Shown here: piece by piece, positions 52,441-61,579 of the stretch
Layout of the letters: each line of letters starts with the position of its first letter
How positions within the stretch are numbered: position 1 is the stretch's first letter
Assembly (NCBI RefSeq): GCF_000633395.1
Contig: NZ_AYMU01000002.1
Coordinates: 310,001 to 374,000, forward strand
From: Pseudomonas sp. PH1b
GTDB lineage: Bacteria; Pseudomonadota; Gammaproteobacteria; Pseudomonadales; Pseudomonadaceae
Direction: 5' to 3'
DNA: 64,000 bases
Program-made: the position numbers and the translations under genes
The notes under the pieces: generated by a model
Database searches by the model: none
What the model was told of the DNA's origin: nothing
The model's input: the letters and a program-made list of their open reading frames with translations, nothing else

Positions 52441-53295
52441 TCACGCGGTCAGCTTGTCATCCCGAAAGTCGCGCAGTGCCTGTTCGATCTCTTCCCGGGT
52501 GTTCATCACGAAGGGCCCGTATTGCACCACCGGCTCGGCCAATGGCTTGCCCGCGATCAACAGGACCCGGGCACCGTCCTGGCTGCTCAACCGGATCTCG
52601 CCCTCATCGGACAAGCGCACCAGCCGGCTGCTGGCCACGCTCTGTGGATGACCGGGCAGCTCGACGGCGCCTTCGTAGACGTACAGCAGGACCCGGTGTC
52701 CTGTTGGCAGGCGTGGGCTGATGGCAGTACCGGCGGGCAGGTGCAGGTCGAAATACTGCGGTTCAGTGTCGGGGCGCTGTACGGCGCCGCTCTGCTGGTG
52801 CTGGCCATCATCGAAATGCCCGGCGATCACCACCACCTCGATGCCAGCGGCCGTAGTCAGGCGCGGGATGTCCTGGGGCTGGATGTCCCGGTAGCTGGCA
52901 GGGTCGAGCTTGTGCTTGGCCGGCAGGTTCAACCACAGCTGGAAGCCACGCATGACGCCTTCCTCCTGCTCCGGCATCTCGCTGTGGATGATGCCTTTGG
53001 CGGCCGTCATCCACTGCACGCCGCCGCCCTGCAGCAGGCCGACGTTGCCCAGGTGGTCTTCATGGCGCATGCGCCCTTCGAGCATGTAGGTCACGGTCTC
53101 GAAGCCACGGTGTGGGTGGGGCGGGAAGCCGGCGATGTAGTCGTCGGGGTTCTGCGAGCCGAACTCGTCGAGCATCAGAAAAGGATCGAAACGTTCGACG
53201 CCCTGGCCGCCGAAGACCCGGGTCAATTTCACCCCGGCACCGTCGGAGGCAGGTTGGCCGCTATGGACACTGAGCACTTTGCGTAGTTGAGTCAT
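52441..53295 (-). CDS. Pirin-family protein
   Basis: This 284-residue bicupin protein has the pirin N-terminal metal site motif FPPHPHRGFETVTYML (about 50-65) and the GGGVQWMTAAKGIIHSEMP segment (about 87). Bacterial pirins may act as quercetinases or regulators. The ATG at 53295 is used; the frame is open six codons more. It is convergent with the patatin gene. Confidence 0.92.
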   Translation of the reverse strand: MTQLRKVLSVHSGQPASDGAGVKLTRVFGGQGVERFDPFLMLDEFGSQNPDDYIAGFPPHPHRGFETVTYMLEGRMRHEDHLGNVGLLQGGGVQWMTAAKGIIHSEMPEQEEGVMRGFQLWLNLPAKHKLDPASYRDIQPQDIPRLTTAAGIEVVVIAGHFDDGQHQQSGAVQRPDTEPQYFDLHLPAGTAISPRLPTGHRVLLYVYEGAVELPGHPQSVASSRLVRLSDEGEIRLSSQDGARVLLIAGKPLAEPVVQYGPFVMNTREEIEQALRDFRDDKLTA

Positions 53296-53440
53296 GGAGT
53301 AACGCCTGATCAAGTGGGAATGAGCGCCATGCTATGCCGGCGAGCTTGATCGATGGGTGCAAAATATTCAGGGTTCCTATCGAATTTCAAGATGATTCGT
53401 ACGGGCCCGTGGGGTGGGCCCGACGGTCTCGAGGGCTGGC

Positions 53441-54415
53441 TCAGCGTGGCGGATAGTCCTGGATGAACTGCCGGATCACGCTGACAAATTCCTTGTCGGC
53501 GGTAAAACCCAAGGCCTGGGCGTATGGCGCACTGAAGGACCCTGGCCAGGAACCGACGATGCGCTCGATGGCTGGGTCCGGGCGCATCTGGATACGTTGT
53601 GCCACCTCGTCGCCAGCCACTTCTCGCAGGGCGTCGATCATCTGCTCGACCGTCAGCGACAGGCCGGGCAAGTTGATCACTCGGCCCTTGCCCAGGCGTT
53701 CCCCGGCCAGCTCATGGCCATGGATCAGGTTGGCAATGGCCTGGGCGGGGGACATCAGCCACAGCCGGGTGTCCAGGGCTACCGGGCAGACGCTGGCCTG
53801 GCCATTGAGCGGCTCGCGGATGATGCCGCTGGCAAAGCTGGAGGCCGCCAGGTTCGGCTTGCCCGGGCGCACCACGATGGTCGGCATGCGCAGGCTGCGC
53901 CCGTCGACGAAGCCACGACGGCTGTAGTCGGCGAGCAGCAGGTCGTTCATGGCTTTCTGGGTGCCGTAGGAGCTCTGTGGCGCCCAGACCTGATCATCGT
54001 CGACGGTGTCCGGTAGTGCGCCGCCGAACACGGCAACGGAGCTGGTCATCACCCATTTTGGGCAAGTGCCCAGCAGGCGAACCTGTTCCAGCAGGCGTTG
54101 GGTCGCACTGAAGTTGACGCGCATGCCCAGTTCAAAATCGCCTTCTGCCTGGCTGGAGACCACTGCGGCCAGGTGAAAGATGCTGTCGGTGTCGGCATCG
54201 ATCAGGCTGGCCAGCACCTGATCGTCGGTGATGTCTCCGCCCTTGACCTGAACCCTGGGGTCATCCATGCCCTGCAATGGTTCCCGATCGAATGCAATGA
54301 TCCGGCTGATGGGGCGCAATTGGCCATGACGATCGGTCAGGGAGCCGAGTTGCAGCAGGGCTTCGATCAAGCGCCGTCCGAGAAAGCCGGCCGCGCCGGT
54401 GACAAGAATATTCAT
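53441..54415 (-). CDS. denD: NAD-dependent sugar-acid dehydrogenase, DenD-like
   Basis: This 324-residue short-chain epimerase/dehydratase-type protein has the NAD motif TGAAGFLGRRL (residues 6-16) and the Ser-Tyr-Lys site (SSV near 124, YGTQK near 148). PGKPNLAASSFASGIIREPL near residue 185 is typical of D-erythronate-4-phosphate-pathway dehydrogenases (DenD). The function is assigned by resemblance. The usual DUF1537 kinase and PdxA2 are absent nearby. It lies 16 bp downstream of an MFS transporter gene on the same strand. Confidence 0.75.
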   Translation of the reverse strand: MNILVTGAAGFLGRRLIEALLQLGSLTDRHGQLRPISRIIAFDREPLQGMDDPRVQVKGGDITDDQVLASLIDADTDSIFHLAAVVSSQAEGDFELGMRVNFSATQRLLEQVRLLGTCPKWVMTSSVAVFGGALPDTVDDDQVWAPQSSYGTQKAMNDLLLADYSRRGFVDGRSLRMPTIVVRPGKPNLAASSFASGIIREPLNGQASVCPVALDTRLWLMSPAQAIANLIHGHELAGERLGKGRVINLPGLSLTVEQMIDALREVAGDEVAQRIQMRPDPAIERIVGSWPGSFSAPYAQALGFTADKEFVSVIRQFIQDYPPR

Positions 54416-54431
54416 GAGTGACTCCAGCTAT

Positions 54432-55742
54432 TCAGCGATTGACGAGTTTTCCGGGAATCTTGAAGACCAGCAGGGCGCCGATGAACAGCGCGCTGGCCAT
54501 GACGTACATACCGATGGTGGTGCTCTGGGTCAGGTCTTTGAGAAAACCCATCAGGTACGGCGAAACGAAACCGGCGAGGTTGCCCCAGGAATTGATCAGG
54601 GCGATGCCGGCCGCCGCTGCCGTGCCGCCGAGGAAGGCCGTTGGCAGGCTCCAGAACAGGGGCAGGGTGCTGAAGGCGCCCATGGCGCCGAGGGTCAGAC
54701 CGATCATCGACACGGTGAAATTGTCGCTCCAGGTGGCCGATACCATCAGGCCGATGCCGCCAAGCACCGCGGTCAGTGCCAGGTGCCAGCGACGTTCGCG
54801 CAGGCGGTCGGCGCTGCGGGATATCAGCACCATGGTCAAGGCCGCGGCAGCATAGGGAATGGCGGTGAGCATGCCGACTTCGAAGACGTCGCTGACCCCC
54901 GCCTGACGAATCAGTGACGGCAGCCAGAAACCGACGGTGTAGAAGCCGGCGATCATGCAGAAGTAGATCGCGGTCAGCAGCCAGATCCTTGGCTGTCCAA
55001 ACACCTGGCGGATGCCATGCACCTGGTGGCTGTCGGCCTCGGCATCGATCCGGGTCTGCAGCAGGCTCCTCTCATCGGGGGTCAGCCAGCGGGCATCGGC
55101 GATGCGGTCGCTGAGGCAATAGATCACCAGGCCGCCGACCAGAACCGATGGCAAGCCTTCGAGGAAGAACATCCACTGCCAGCCGGCGAACCCATGGTGG
55201 CCGTTGAGGGCGCTCATGATCCAGCCGGACAGGGGCGCGCCGATCAACCCCGAGAGCGGTACCGCCGTGGCGAACAGGGCGTACATCTTGCCGCGGCGGT
55301 GGGAGGGGAACCAGTAGGACAGGTAGAGAATCACCCCCGGGTAGAACCCGGCTTCGGCGATGCCCAGCAAGAACCGCATGACATAGAACGACGTGGGGGT
55401 GCTGACGAAGGCCATGCACGAGGAAATGATGCCCCAGCTGATCATGATGCGGGCGATCCACAGGCGGGCGCCGACCCGATGCAGCATCAGGTTGCTGGGG
55501 ATCTCCACCAGGAAGTAGGCAATGAAGAAGATCCCGGCGCCCAGGCCATAGACCGCCTCGGAAAACTGCAGGTCCTCGGACATCTGCAATTTGGCGAAGC
55601 CGACGTTTACCCGGTCCAGGTAGGCCACCAGGTAGCACAGCAGCAACAGCGGCAGGATTCGCCAGGCGACTTTGCGGTAGGCCTGATCCTCGAACGAGGC
55701 AGCGGTACTAGGGGCAGCAGTTTGCGACAGTGATTCAGACAT
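54432..55742 (-). CDS. MFS transporter, anion:cation symporter (sugar-acid) type
   Basis: This 436-residue transporter has about 12 helices and features of the ACS subfamily (AYLDRVNVGFAKLQM near residue 35 and GIAEAGFYPGVILYLSYWFP near 130), which carries sugar acids, phthalate and similar anions. Next to denD it probably imports a four-carbon sugar acid. The ATG at 55742 is preferred over one four codons upstream. Confidence 0.9.
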   Translation of the reverse strand: MSESLSQTAAPSTAASFEDQAYRKVAWRILPLLLLCYLVAYLDRVNVGFAKLQMSEDLQFSEAVYGLGAGIFFIAYFLVEIPSNLMLHRVGARLWIARIMISWGIISSCMAFVSTPTSFYVMRFLLGIAEAGFYPGVILYLSYWFPSHRRGKMYALFATAVPLSGLIGAPLSGWIMSALNGHHGFAGWQWMFFLEGLPSVLVGGLVIYCLSDRIADARWLTPDERSLLQTRIDAEADSHQVHGIRQVFGQPRIWLLTAIYFCMIAGFYTVGFWLPSLIRQAGVSDVFEVGMLTAIPYAAAALTMVLISRSADRLRERRWHLALTAVLGGIGLMVSATWSDNFTVSMIGLTLGAMGAFSTLPLFWSLPTAFLGGTAAAAGIALINSWGNLAGFVSPYLMGFLKDLTQSTTIGMYVMASALFIGALLVFKIPGKLVNR

Positions 55743-55909
55743 GCCTTTACCCATCCTTGTTTCTTGTATTTGGGTGGTTTTGTTTTTATCGGACTCGCTG
55801 AGGTGTCTTAGATATCATAATACATCATACGAATTCAATGGCCGGACGGTGAACGGGACGGCGTGCCTGAAATACAGTACCGTTAGCCGATTTGAATACA
55901 GGGATACCC

Positions 55910-56689
55910 ATGTCCAAGCCAGATAACACTTCCCGCGCCGTTGATTCGCTGACGTCGCTCAAGGATTCGGCCAAGGGCACGCTGGCGGATCAGGTGACGG
56001 CGGCACTCAAGGCCCACATCGCCAGCGGCGAAGCCCTGCCGGGTTCACGGCTGCCTACCGAACCTGTGCTGTCCGAGCGTTTTGGGGTCAGCCGCACGGT
56101 TATCCGCGAGGCGGTATCGCGCCTGAAATCCGCCGGTCTGGTGGAAGTGCGCCAGGGCAGCGGCACCGTGGTCTGCGAGGGCGCGCATATCAAGGCGTTC
56201 ACCATCGACCTGGACGTGCGCGGATCGATCGAGGCGGTGCTCAGGGTGACCGAACTGCGCCGCGGTATTGAAGGCGAGGCGGCGGCGCTGGCAGCTCAGC
56301 GGCATACCGCGGAGCAGTTGCAGGCGATCCACCAGGCGTTGCAGGCCATCGAGGTGGCCGAGCAGGCGGGCCAGGATGGCGTGGAGCAGGACCTGGCTTT
56401 TCACTTGTCGATATCCCAGGCCACGGGCAACCCTTTGTACCCGTCCCTGCATGAGTTCATTGCGCAATTCATCAAGGAGGCGATCCGCATCACCCGCTCC
56501 AATGAAGAGCGTCGACGGGACCTGACGCGTTTGGTGCACGACGAGCATTTCGCGGTCTATACGGCGATTGCGGCGCGGGATGTCGAGGGCGCACGGCAGG
56601 CGGCACTGAGCCATATCCACAATGCGGTGGAGCGGCTCAAAAGTGCTGATCCAGCGTTCTGGCGGGATCCGAGCGTGCGTCTTGGCTGA
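55910..56689 (+). CDS. FCD-type GntR-family regulator
   Basis: This 259-residue regulator has an N-terminal winged helix (about residues 28-95, with SRLPTEPVLSERFGVSRTVI) and a C-terminal FCD domain (about 110-235) that usually binds an organic or sugar acid through a metal. It is divergent from the MFS-denD pair, so it probably represses them. The interval 55743-55909 is AT-rich; no clear operator was found. GGGA precedes the ATG at 55910. Confidence 0.9.
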   Translation: MSKPDNTSRAVDSLTSLKDSAKGTLADQVTAALKAHIASGEALPGSRLPTEPVLSERFGVSRTVIREAVSRLKSAGLVEVRQGSGTVVCEGAHIKAFTIDLDVRGSIEAVLRVTELRRGIEGEAAALAAQRHTAEQLQAIHQALQAIEVAEQAGQDGVEQDLAFHLSISQATGNPLYPSLHEFIAQFIKEAIRITRSNEERRRDLTRLVHDEHFAVYTAIAARDVEGARQAALSHIHNAVERLKSADPAFWRDPSVRLG

Positions 56690-56724
56690 TGGATGGCGGT
56701 TGCCACATCCGCTTGAGAAGCCAG

Positions 56725-56752
56725 CCTGCTCCCATCAAGGGATGGGAGCAGG
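56725..56752. repeat. 12-bp perfect stem-loop after the FCD regulator
   Basis: CCTGCTCCCATC and its exact reverse complement flank a four-base loop. There is no T-run. It lies between the convergent regulator and porin genes. Confidence 0.75.
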
Positions 56753-56768
56753 TTGAGTCACGCCGCTA

Positions 56769-57554
56769 TCAGAAGTGGTACTTGACCAGCAGGCTCGCGG
56801 TGTCCTGGTTGGTCTCGAAGTTGCGGGAGTCCTGGATGCCGTACTTGTTCTTCCAGTAGTCGTATTCGAAACCGACATACAACTGCTTGGCGCCCCAGTT
56901 CAGTGCCTTGCCCAGGTCGTATTTGACTTGCGGGTTGAAGTGCAGGTTGGCGTGGTAGGTGCCCTTGGCGTTCTGGTCGTTGTCCACGACCCAGTCCATG
57001 TAGCCGTCGATGAGAATGTCCGAGCGGCCCACGGGAATGGTGTAGGACCAGACCGGGGTGATCTGCCAGACGTTGTCGCCCGGGCGGCTGCCTTCGGTGT
57101 GGCGCTGGTAGAAGTTCAACTGGAAGTAGTCGAACCCGGGAATGGCCAGGTCGAAGCCCGGGCCGATCAGGTAGGACTCGTTGTCGCCTTCGCCGAACTC
57201 ATAGGTCATGGCCAGGAGCACGTCCTTGATCGGACCGAACTCGAGCTTCTGATCGAGGATCTTGCCCAGGGACAGGCGCGGAGTGAACTCGCCGTAGTAG
57301 GTATCGGGTCCGACGTTGCCGTCTTCCTTGCCGTTGTAGAAGATCCGGTCGAGGAAGAAGAAGTTGTCGCCGTACTTCCAGGCGTCGGCATGTTCGAAGG
57401 TGACCGTCTGCTGGATCTGCGGGTTAACTTCGAAGTTCTTGCCGTACAGGTAAGTCAGGCTGTTGTTCTGCCATAGCAGCAGGTCACCTGCCACGGCCTG
57501 CCCCCCGGCGAGCAGGGTGGTGGCCAGCATCAGGCTTTTGCACATCGGTTTCAT
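56769..57554 (-). CDS. Tsx-like nucleoside-type outer-membrane channel
   Basis: This 261-residue outer-membrane protein has a signal peptide (MKPMCKSLMLATTLLAGGQAVA) and beta strands of the Tsx/OmpK group (WQNNSLTYLYGKNFEV, FYQRHTEGSRPGDNVWQ), ending in the aromatic C-terminus VKYHF. Tsx channels admit nucleosides. Its place before the NCS2 permease and urate-degradation genes suggests entry of purine compounds. Confidence 0.85.
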   Translation of the reverse strand: MKPMCKSLMLATTLLAGGQAVAGDLLLWQNNSLTYLYGKNFEVNPQIQQTVTFEHADAWKYGDNFFFLDRIFYNGKEDGNVGPDTYYGEFTPRLSLGKILDQKLEFGPIKDVLLAMTYEFGEGDNESYLIGPGFDLAIPGFDYFQLNFYQRHTEGSRPGDNVWQITPVWSYTIPVGRSDILIDGYMDWVVDNDQNAKGTYHANLHFNPQVKYDLGKALNWGAKQLYVGFEYDYWKNKYGIQDSRNFETNQDTASLLVKYHF

Positions 57555-57696
57555 TCGGTTGCTCCCAAAATTGGTGTTTCCACGTTGTTTTTTGGCTCGG
57601 CGCTCTGGTTTGGCGCCTTTTTCATTGCTGTAAAAACCATCCGATCGGTCAGCTTTGTTGCTGTTAGCAAGAGCTGAGCCAAGGCGGAAAAAAGCA

Positions 57697-57742
57697 AAAA
57701 ACTCCCGTTCGGCTGTGTTGATACAGTCGAACGAGAGTTTTT
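57697..57742. terminator. Bidirectional terminator-like hairpin
   Basis: Arms of 20 bases pair at 18 positions around a six-base loop, with an A-run on the left and a T-run on the right. It can end transcription in both directions and separates the porin promoter from upstream minus-strand transcription. Confidence 0.8.
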
Positions 57743-58146
57743 CAGCCGTAATTTCGTGCGCCTTGATAGCTGCCTGAGCCGGGATAAGTTGGCTTTCAGG
57801 TCAGGTTTTTCATCCGGGCTTTTTTTTAGACCAGATTTACGCGGCCGCGGAGAATACTGGCTCCCACGGCGGGGCTCAAGTGCTCTGCAATAGAGCACGT
57901 GAAGCAACTTTGGGGCAGGAGGGGCGAACATCTCAGCCTGGCATCCGCAGAGGGCAGTCAGGCGTGCGCAGCGACTGCAGAGCGTCGTCGCGCAAGGAAT
58001 CGACAGGCACCGCTGGGGCACCCGTGGGTAAGCAAGCCTGGGTTGGCTGCATGGTTGTTGCTCCCTGTTTATTTTTATTTTCAAGGCGCAGCGTGTAGCC
58101 GTCGGCCCCGGTCATGGGGACGCGACCTGATGTCAGTGGTACGGCA

Positions 58147-58179
58147 CTGACCCGGGCGTCGCAGCGGCGCCCGGGTCAG
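58147..58179 (-). terminator. Hairpin after the NCS2 permease pseudogene
   Basis: A perfect 12-bp stem (CTGACCCGGGCG / CGCCCGGGTCAG) lies directly after the permease stop. There is no T-run, so it is terminator-like rather than a canonical intrinsic terminator. Confidence 0.6.
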
Positions 58180-58182
58180 GCT

Positions 58183-59528
58183 TCAATGCTGATGCGCGTG
58201 GCGTGCGTTGTTGGAGGCGCGCTCGGCACCGCCGAGAATGTTGAACAGCAGGTTCAGCAGCAGGGCACTGAGGGTCGCCATGGCGATGCCGCTATGGGTG
58301 ATCGGGCTCATCCACAGTGGCAGGTGGGCGAAGAACTCGGGGCGTACCACCGGGATCAGGCCCATGCCGATGCTGACGGCTACCAGCAACTGGTTGCGAC
58401 GGTCGGCAATGTCGGCTTCCTGGAGGATCTTGATGCCGGTGGCGGCGACCATGCCGAACATCGCGATCGCTGCGCCGCCGAGCACGGCGGCCGGGATCGA
58501 GGCAACCAGGAACGCGGCCTTGGGCAGCAGGCTGAGGACGATCAGCAGGCCACCGGCCACCATGGTCACCGAACGGCAGCGTACGCCGGTCATCTGCACC
58601 AGGCCGATGTTCTGGGCGAAGGAGGAGTGGGTGAAGGTGTTGAAGAAACCGGCCACGAACGAGGCGCCGGCATCACACAACAGGCCACGCCGCAGCATCC
58701 GTGGGGTGACCTCCTGGCCGGTGATCTTGCCCAGGGCAAGGAACATCCCGGTGGACTCGACAAAGATGATCACCACCACCAGGCACATGGAAAGAATCGG
58801 CGCCAGGTGAAACTCCGGCATGCCGAAATGCAGCGGCGTGACGATCTGCAGCCAGGGCGCCTCAGATCGACCATGCCGATCAGGCCGCACAGCAGGTAGC
58901 CCAGGCCCATGCCGATCAACACCGAGATATTGACCCAGAAGCCGCGCATGAAGCGGTGGATCAACAGAATGGTGCCCAGTACCAGAGCGGCGATGCTCAG
59001 GTAGATGGGGGAGCCGAACTGAGCGACGTTGCTGCCGCCGCCGGCCCAGTTCACGGCTACGGGAAACAGTGACAGCCCGATCGAGGTGATCACCGTGCCG
59101 GTGACCAGGGGCGGGAAGAAACGCACCACCTTGGACATGAATGGCGCGATCACCATGCCGAAGAAGCCGGCAGCGATGGTGGCGCCGAAGATCCCGGGCA
59201 TGCCGATGCCGGGCATGCCAGCCATGGCGACCATGCTGCCGACCGCCGCGAAACTGGCGCCCATCATCACTGGCATGCGAATGCCCATGGGGCCGATGCC
59301 CATCGACTGGACGATGGTGGCGACACCGGCTACCAGCAGGTCGGCATTGATCAGGAAGGCGATTTCCTCACGACTCAGGCCTGCGGCCTGTCCGATGATC
59401 AGCGGTACCGCAATTGCACCGCCATACATCAGCAGAACGTGTTGCAGACCGACCAGGATCAGTTGCAATAGGGGCAAGCGCTGAATGGCTGGCGCATCGG
59501 GGACGCACTGTTCGGATGACTCGGACAT
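58183..59528 (-). pseudogene. NCS2 purine/urate permease split by a frameshift
   Basis: The gene would encode a ~448-residue nucleobase:cation symporter-2 protein (xanthine/urate permease). The first frame (from the ATG at 59528, with GAGG six bases upstream) covers the start through GLGYLLCGLIGMVDL. The rest, from APWLQIVTPLHFG to the C-terminus, is in a frame that needs a one-base deletion (or two-base insertion) at about 58855-58864. The signatures QHVLLMYGGAIAVP (frame 1) and SFAQNIGLVQMTGVRCRSV (frame 2) confirm one original gene. It is either a true inactivating mutation or a sequencing error. Confidence 0.9.
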
Positions 59529-59612
59529 GCAACACCTCGGATCTTTTTTATTCTTGTGATTTAACAGCCGTATGGCTGCCTGCAGCTTCTACATCGGGCG
59601 AATCTTCGGGGC

Positions 59613-59679
59613 TGATGGCGAGCAAGCCCGCTTCTACAGTGCCCATGCAGTCCTGTAGAAGCGAGCTTGCTCGCAAGGC
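59613..59679. repeat. REP pair between the permease and puuD
   Basis: Inverted arms (about 59613-59639 and 59653-59679) share the core GCGAGCAAG and CTTGCTCGC with CTTCTACAG-type flanks, a common Pseudomonas REPIN form. Confidence 0.85.
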
Positions 59680-59699
59680 AGCCGGTCAGCGGCCAGTGG

Positions 59700-61025
59700 T
59701 CAGTTGACCTGGGCTCCCTGGGCAATCCAGGCACCGATCAGGTCACGTTCCTGCTGGGTCATCTGGGTGATGTTGCCCAGCGGCATGATCTGGCTGGCGA
59801 CAGCCTGGGCCTGGATGCGAGCAGCCTGCAGACGGATCTGCTCGGGCGTATCGAACATCACCCCGGCCGGTGCCGCGCTGAACAGCGAGCTGGTGGGTTT
59901 GGCCGAGTGGCAAACCGCGCAGCGTTCCTGGATCACGCTGTGCACCTTGTCGAAGGACGCGCCGGCGGTGGATGCCTGTGCCGGTGCGCTTGCCGGTGCC
60001 GCAGGGGCTGCCGGTGCAGCCGGTGCAGCCGGTGCCTGCGAGGATGCCGGCTTGCCGCCCAGGGCCGTTTCCGGCTGGGGCTGGTACTCGATCTGAGCGG
60101 GAGCCTTGGCCACTTCCGGGGTGCTCGGGGTGGGCGTCGGACCGGTGACGTAGGCCAGGCAGATCATGCCCAGTGCCGCGACGGGCAGGGTCCAGGCGAA
60201 CTTGTGGCTGTCATGACGGGTGTTGAAGTAATGACGGACCAACACCGCCAGCACCGCGATCCCGGCCAGGATCAACCAGTTGTACTGGCTGCCGTAGGTG
60301 CTCGGGAAGTGGTTGCTGATCATGATGAACAGCACCGGCAGGGTGAAGTAGTTGTTGTGACGCGAACGCAGCAGGCCCTTGGCCGGCAGGGTCGGGTCCG
60401 GGGTGCGGTTTTCCGCGATGGCCGCCACCAGCGCACGTTGCGCCGGCATGATGATGCGGAACACGTTGCCCACCATGATGGTGCCGATGATGGCGCCGAC
60501 GTGCAGGTAGGCCCCACGACCACTGAACACCTTGCTGAAGCCATAGGCCGCAGCGATCAGCAGGACGAACAGGATGAAACCCAGCAGGGCGGGTTTCTTG
60601 CCCAGCGGCGAGTCGCAGAGGAAGTCGTAGACGAACCAGCCGGCGATCAGCGCACCGATGCCGATGGCTACCGCTTCAGGGCCGCTCAGGCCGCTGCCGG
60701 GAGCAACCAGGTAGAGCATCGGGTTGAAGTAGAACACCAGGCACAGCAGGGCAATCCCCGACATCCAGGTGAAGTAGGCTTCCCACTTGAACCAGTGCAG
60801 GTTCTCCGGCATGGAAGGGGGGGCCAGCTTGTATTTCTCCAGGTGGTAGATACCACCGCCGTGAATCGCCCAGAGGTCGCCGGACAGGCCGTCCTTGGGA
60901 TTGACGCGGTTGAGGTTGTTCTCCAGCCAGACGAAGTAGAACGACGCGCCGATCCAGGCCACGCCAGTGATCATGTGTATCCAACGCACGCTCAGATTGA
61001 GCCATTCCAACAGATGTGCTTCCAC
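59700..61025 (-). CDS. puuD: Urate hydroxylase PuuD
   Basis: This ~441-residue inner-membrane enzyme converts urate to 5-hydroxyisourate. It has an N-terminal membrane domain of about eight helices (starting near the GTG at 61025: MEAHLLEWLNLSVRWIHMI), an Ala/Pro-rich linker and a C-terminal cytochrome c domain with CAVCHSAKP. The linker is encoded by short GC-rich tandem repeats at about 60000-60045. The GTG at 61025 is the likely start; the frame is open 26 codons further. It belongs to the ureide operon. Confidence 0.92.
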   Translation of the reverse strand: MEAHLLEWLNLSVRWIHMITGVAWIGASFYFVWLENNLNRVNPKDGLSGDLWAIHGGGIYHLEKYKLAPPSMPENLHWFKWEAYFTWMSGIALLCLVFYFNPMLYLVAPGSGLSGPEAVAIGIGALIAGWFVYDFLCDSPLGKKPALLGFILFVLLIAAAYGFSKVFSGRGAYLHVGAIIGTIMVGNVFRIIMPAQRALVAAIAENRTPDPTLPAKGLLRSRHNNYFTLPVLFIMISNHFPSTYGSQYNWLILAGIAVLAVLVRHYFNTRHDSHKFAWTLPVAALGMICLAYVTGPTPTPSTPEVAKAPAQIEYQPQPETALGGKPASSQAPAAPAAPAAPAAPASAPAQASTAGASFDKVHSVIQERCAVCHSAKPTSSLFSAAPAGVMFDTPEQIRLQAARIQAQAVASQIMPLGNITQMTQQERDLIGAWIAQGAQVN

Positions 61026-61075
61026 AGTCTTTACCTCTCGCCTGTCACTCTGTCGTCGAGTGATCAGACCTTCTC

Positions 61076-61579
61076 TTATTGGTGGGGGGCGAGGATCAAA
61101 CACTCATCCTCTTTGAAGAAATGCTCATCGCAGTTATTGCCAGTGCCACTGCGATCAACCACCAGGAAGTCATCCCGCTTTTCGATCGTCAGCACCGGGT
61201 GGTGCCAGACGCCGCGATGGTAATTGATGCCCTGCCTGCCATTACTGACAAAGGCGCGGACCAAGCCTGATACAGGTGCATCGCCAATGGGCGCGACCAC
61301 GATCAGAAAGGGGTGGCCGAGCAGCGGGATGAAAGCCTGGCTGCCCAGCGGATGGCGTTCCAGCATGCGGACGGTCAGCGGCATGTCCTGCGCGTCGGCG
61401 CGGAAGATGCTGATGATCGCCTTGTCTTCTGGCGTGGCGGTTTCCACCGTCGCCAGTTTGTGAAAGCGCATGGTCGAACCGTTGTTGATCATGAAGTGGT
61501 CGCTGCCGTCGGTTTCGATCACGTCACCGAAAGGGGCGAAGGCTTCTTTGGTCAGGGGCTCAATCACTAATGTGCGCAT
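61076..61579 (-). CDS. allA: Ureidoglycolate lyase AllA
   Basis: This 167-residue enzyme splits ureidoglycolate to glyoxylate and urea. It has the family opening MRTLVIEPLTKEAFAPFGDV and the NYHRGVWHHPVL active-site segment near residue 118. It lies between puuD and the uraD-puuE pair. The gene that normally makes its substrate (allantoicase) seems decayed just upstream. Confidence 0.93.
   Translation of the reverse strand: MRTLVIEPLTKEAFAPFGDVIETDGSDHFMINNGSTMRFHKLATVETATPEDKAIISIFRADAQDMPLTVRMLERHPLGSQAFIPLLGHPFLIVVAPIGDAPVSGLVRAFVSNGRQGINYHRGVWHHPVLTIEKRDDFLVVDRSGTGNNCDEHFFKEDECLILAPHQ

Larger units (their letters stand above)
57555..58182. other. Intergenic region upstream of the porin gene
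   Basis: No supported gene is found in these 628 bases. It contains two strong hairpins (57697-57742 and 58147-58179), a smaller GTGCTCT/AGAGCAC hairpin at about 57878, and a 39-codon minus-strand frame (57933-58052) with GGGAG nine bases upstream that is too weak to call. AT-rich DNA next to the porin start is promoter-like. Confidence 0.55.

Noticed and set aside
56045..56620. 191-codon minus-strand frame opposite the FCD regulator
   Set aside because: It is an antisense shadow; the plus strand has clear GntR and FCD domains.
57551..58084. 177-codon minus-strand frame upstream of the porin gene
   Set aside because: No domain, unusual Cys/Arg/Pro composition, overlaps a strong terminator hairpin and the porin start.
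59667..61223. 518-codon plus-strand frame opposite puuD
   Set aside because: Low-complexity Gly/Cys/Arg-rich translation with no domain; puuD on the other strand has clear membrane and haem motifs.
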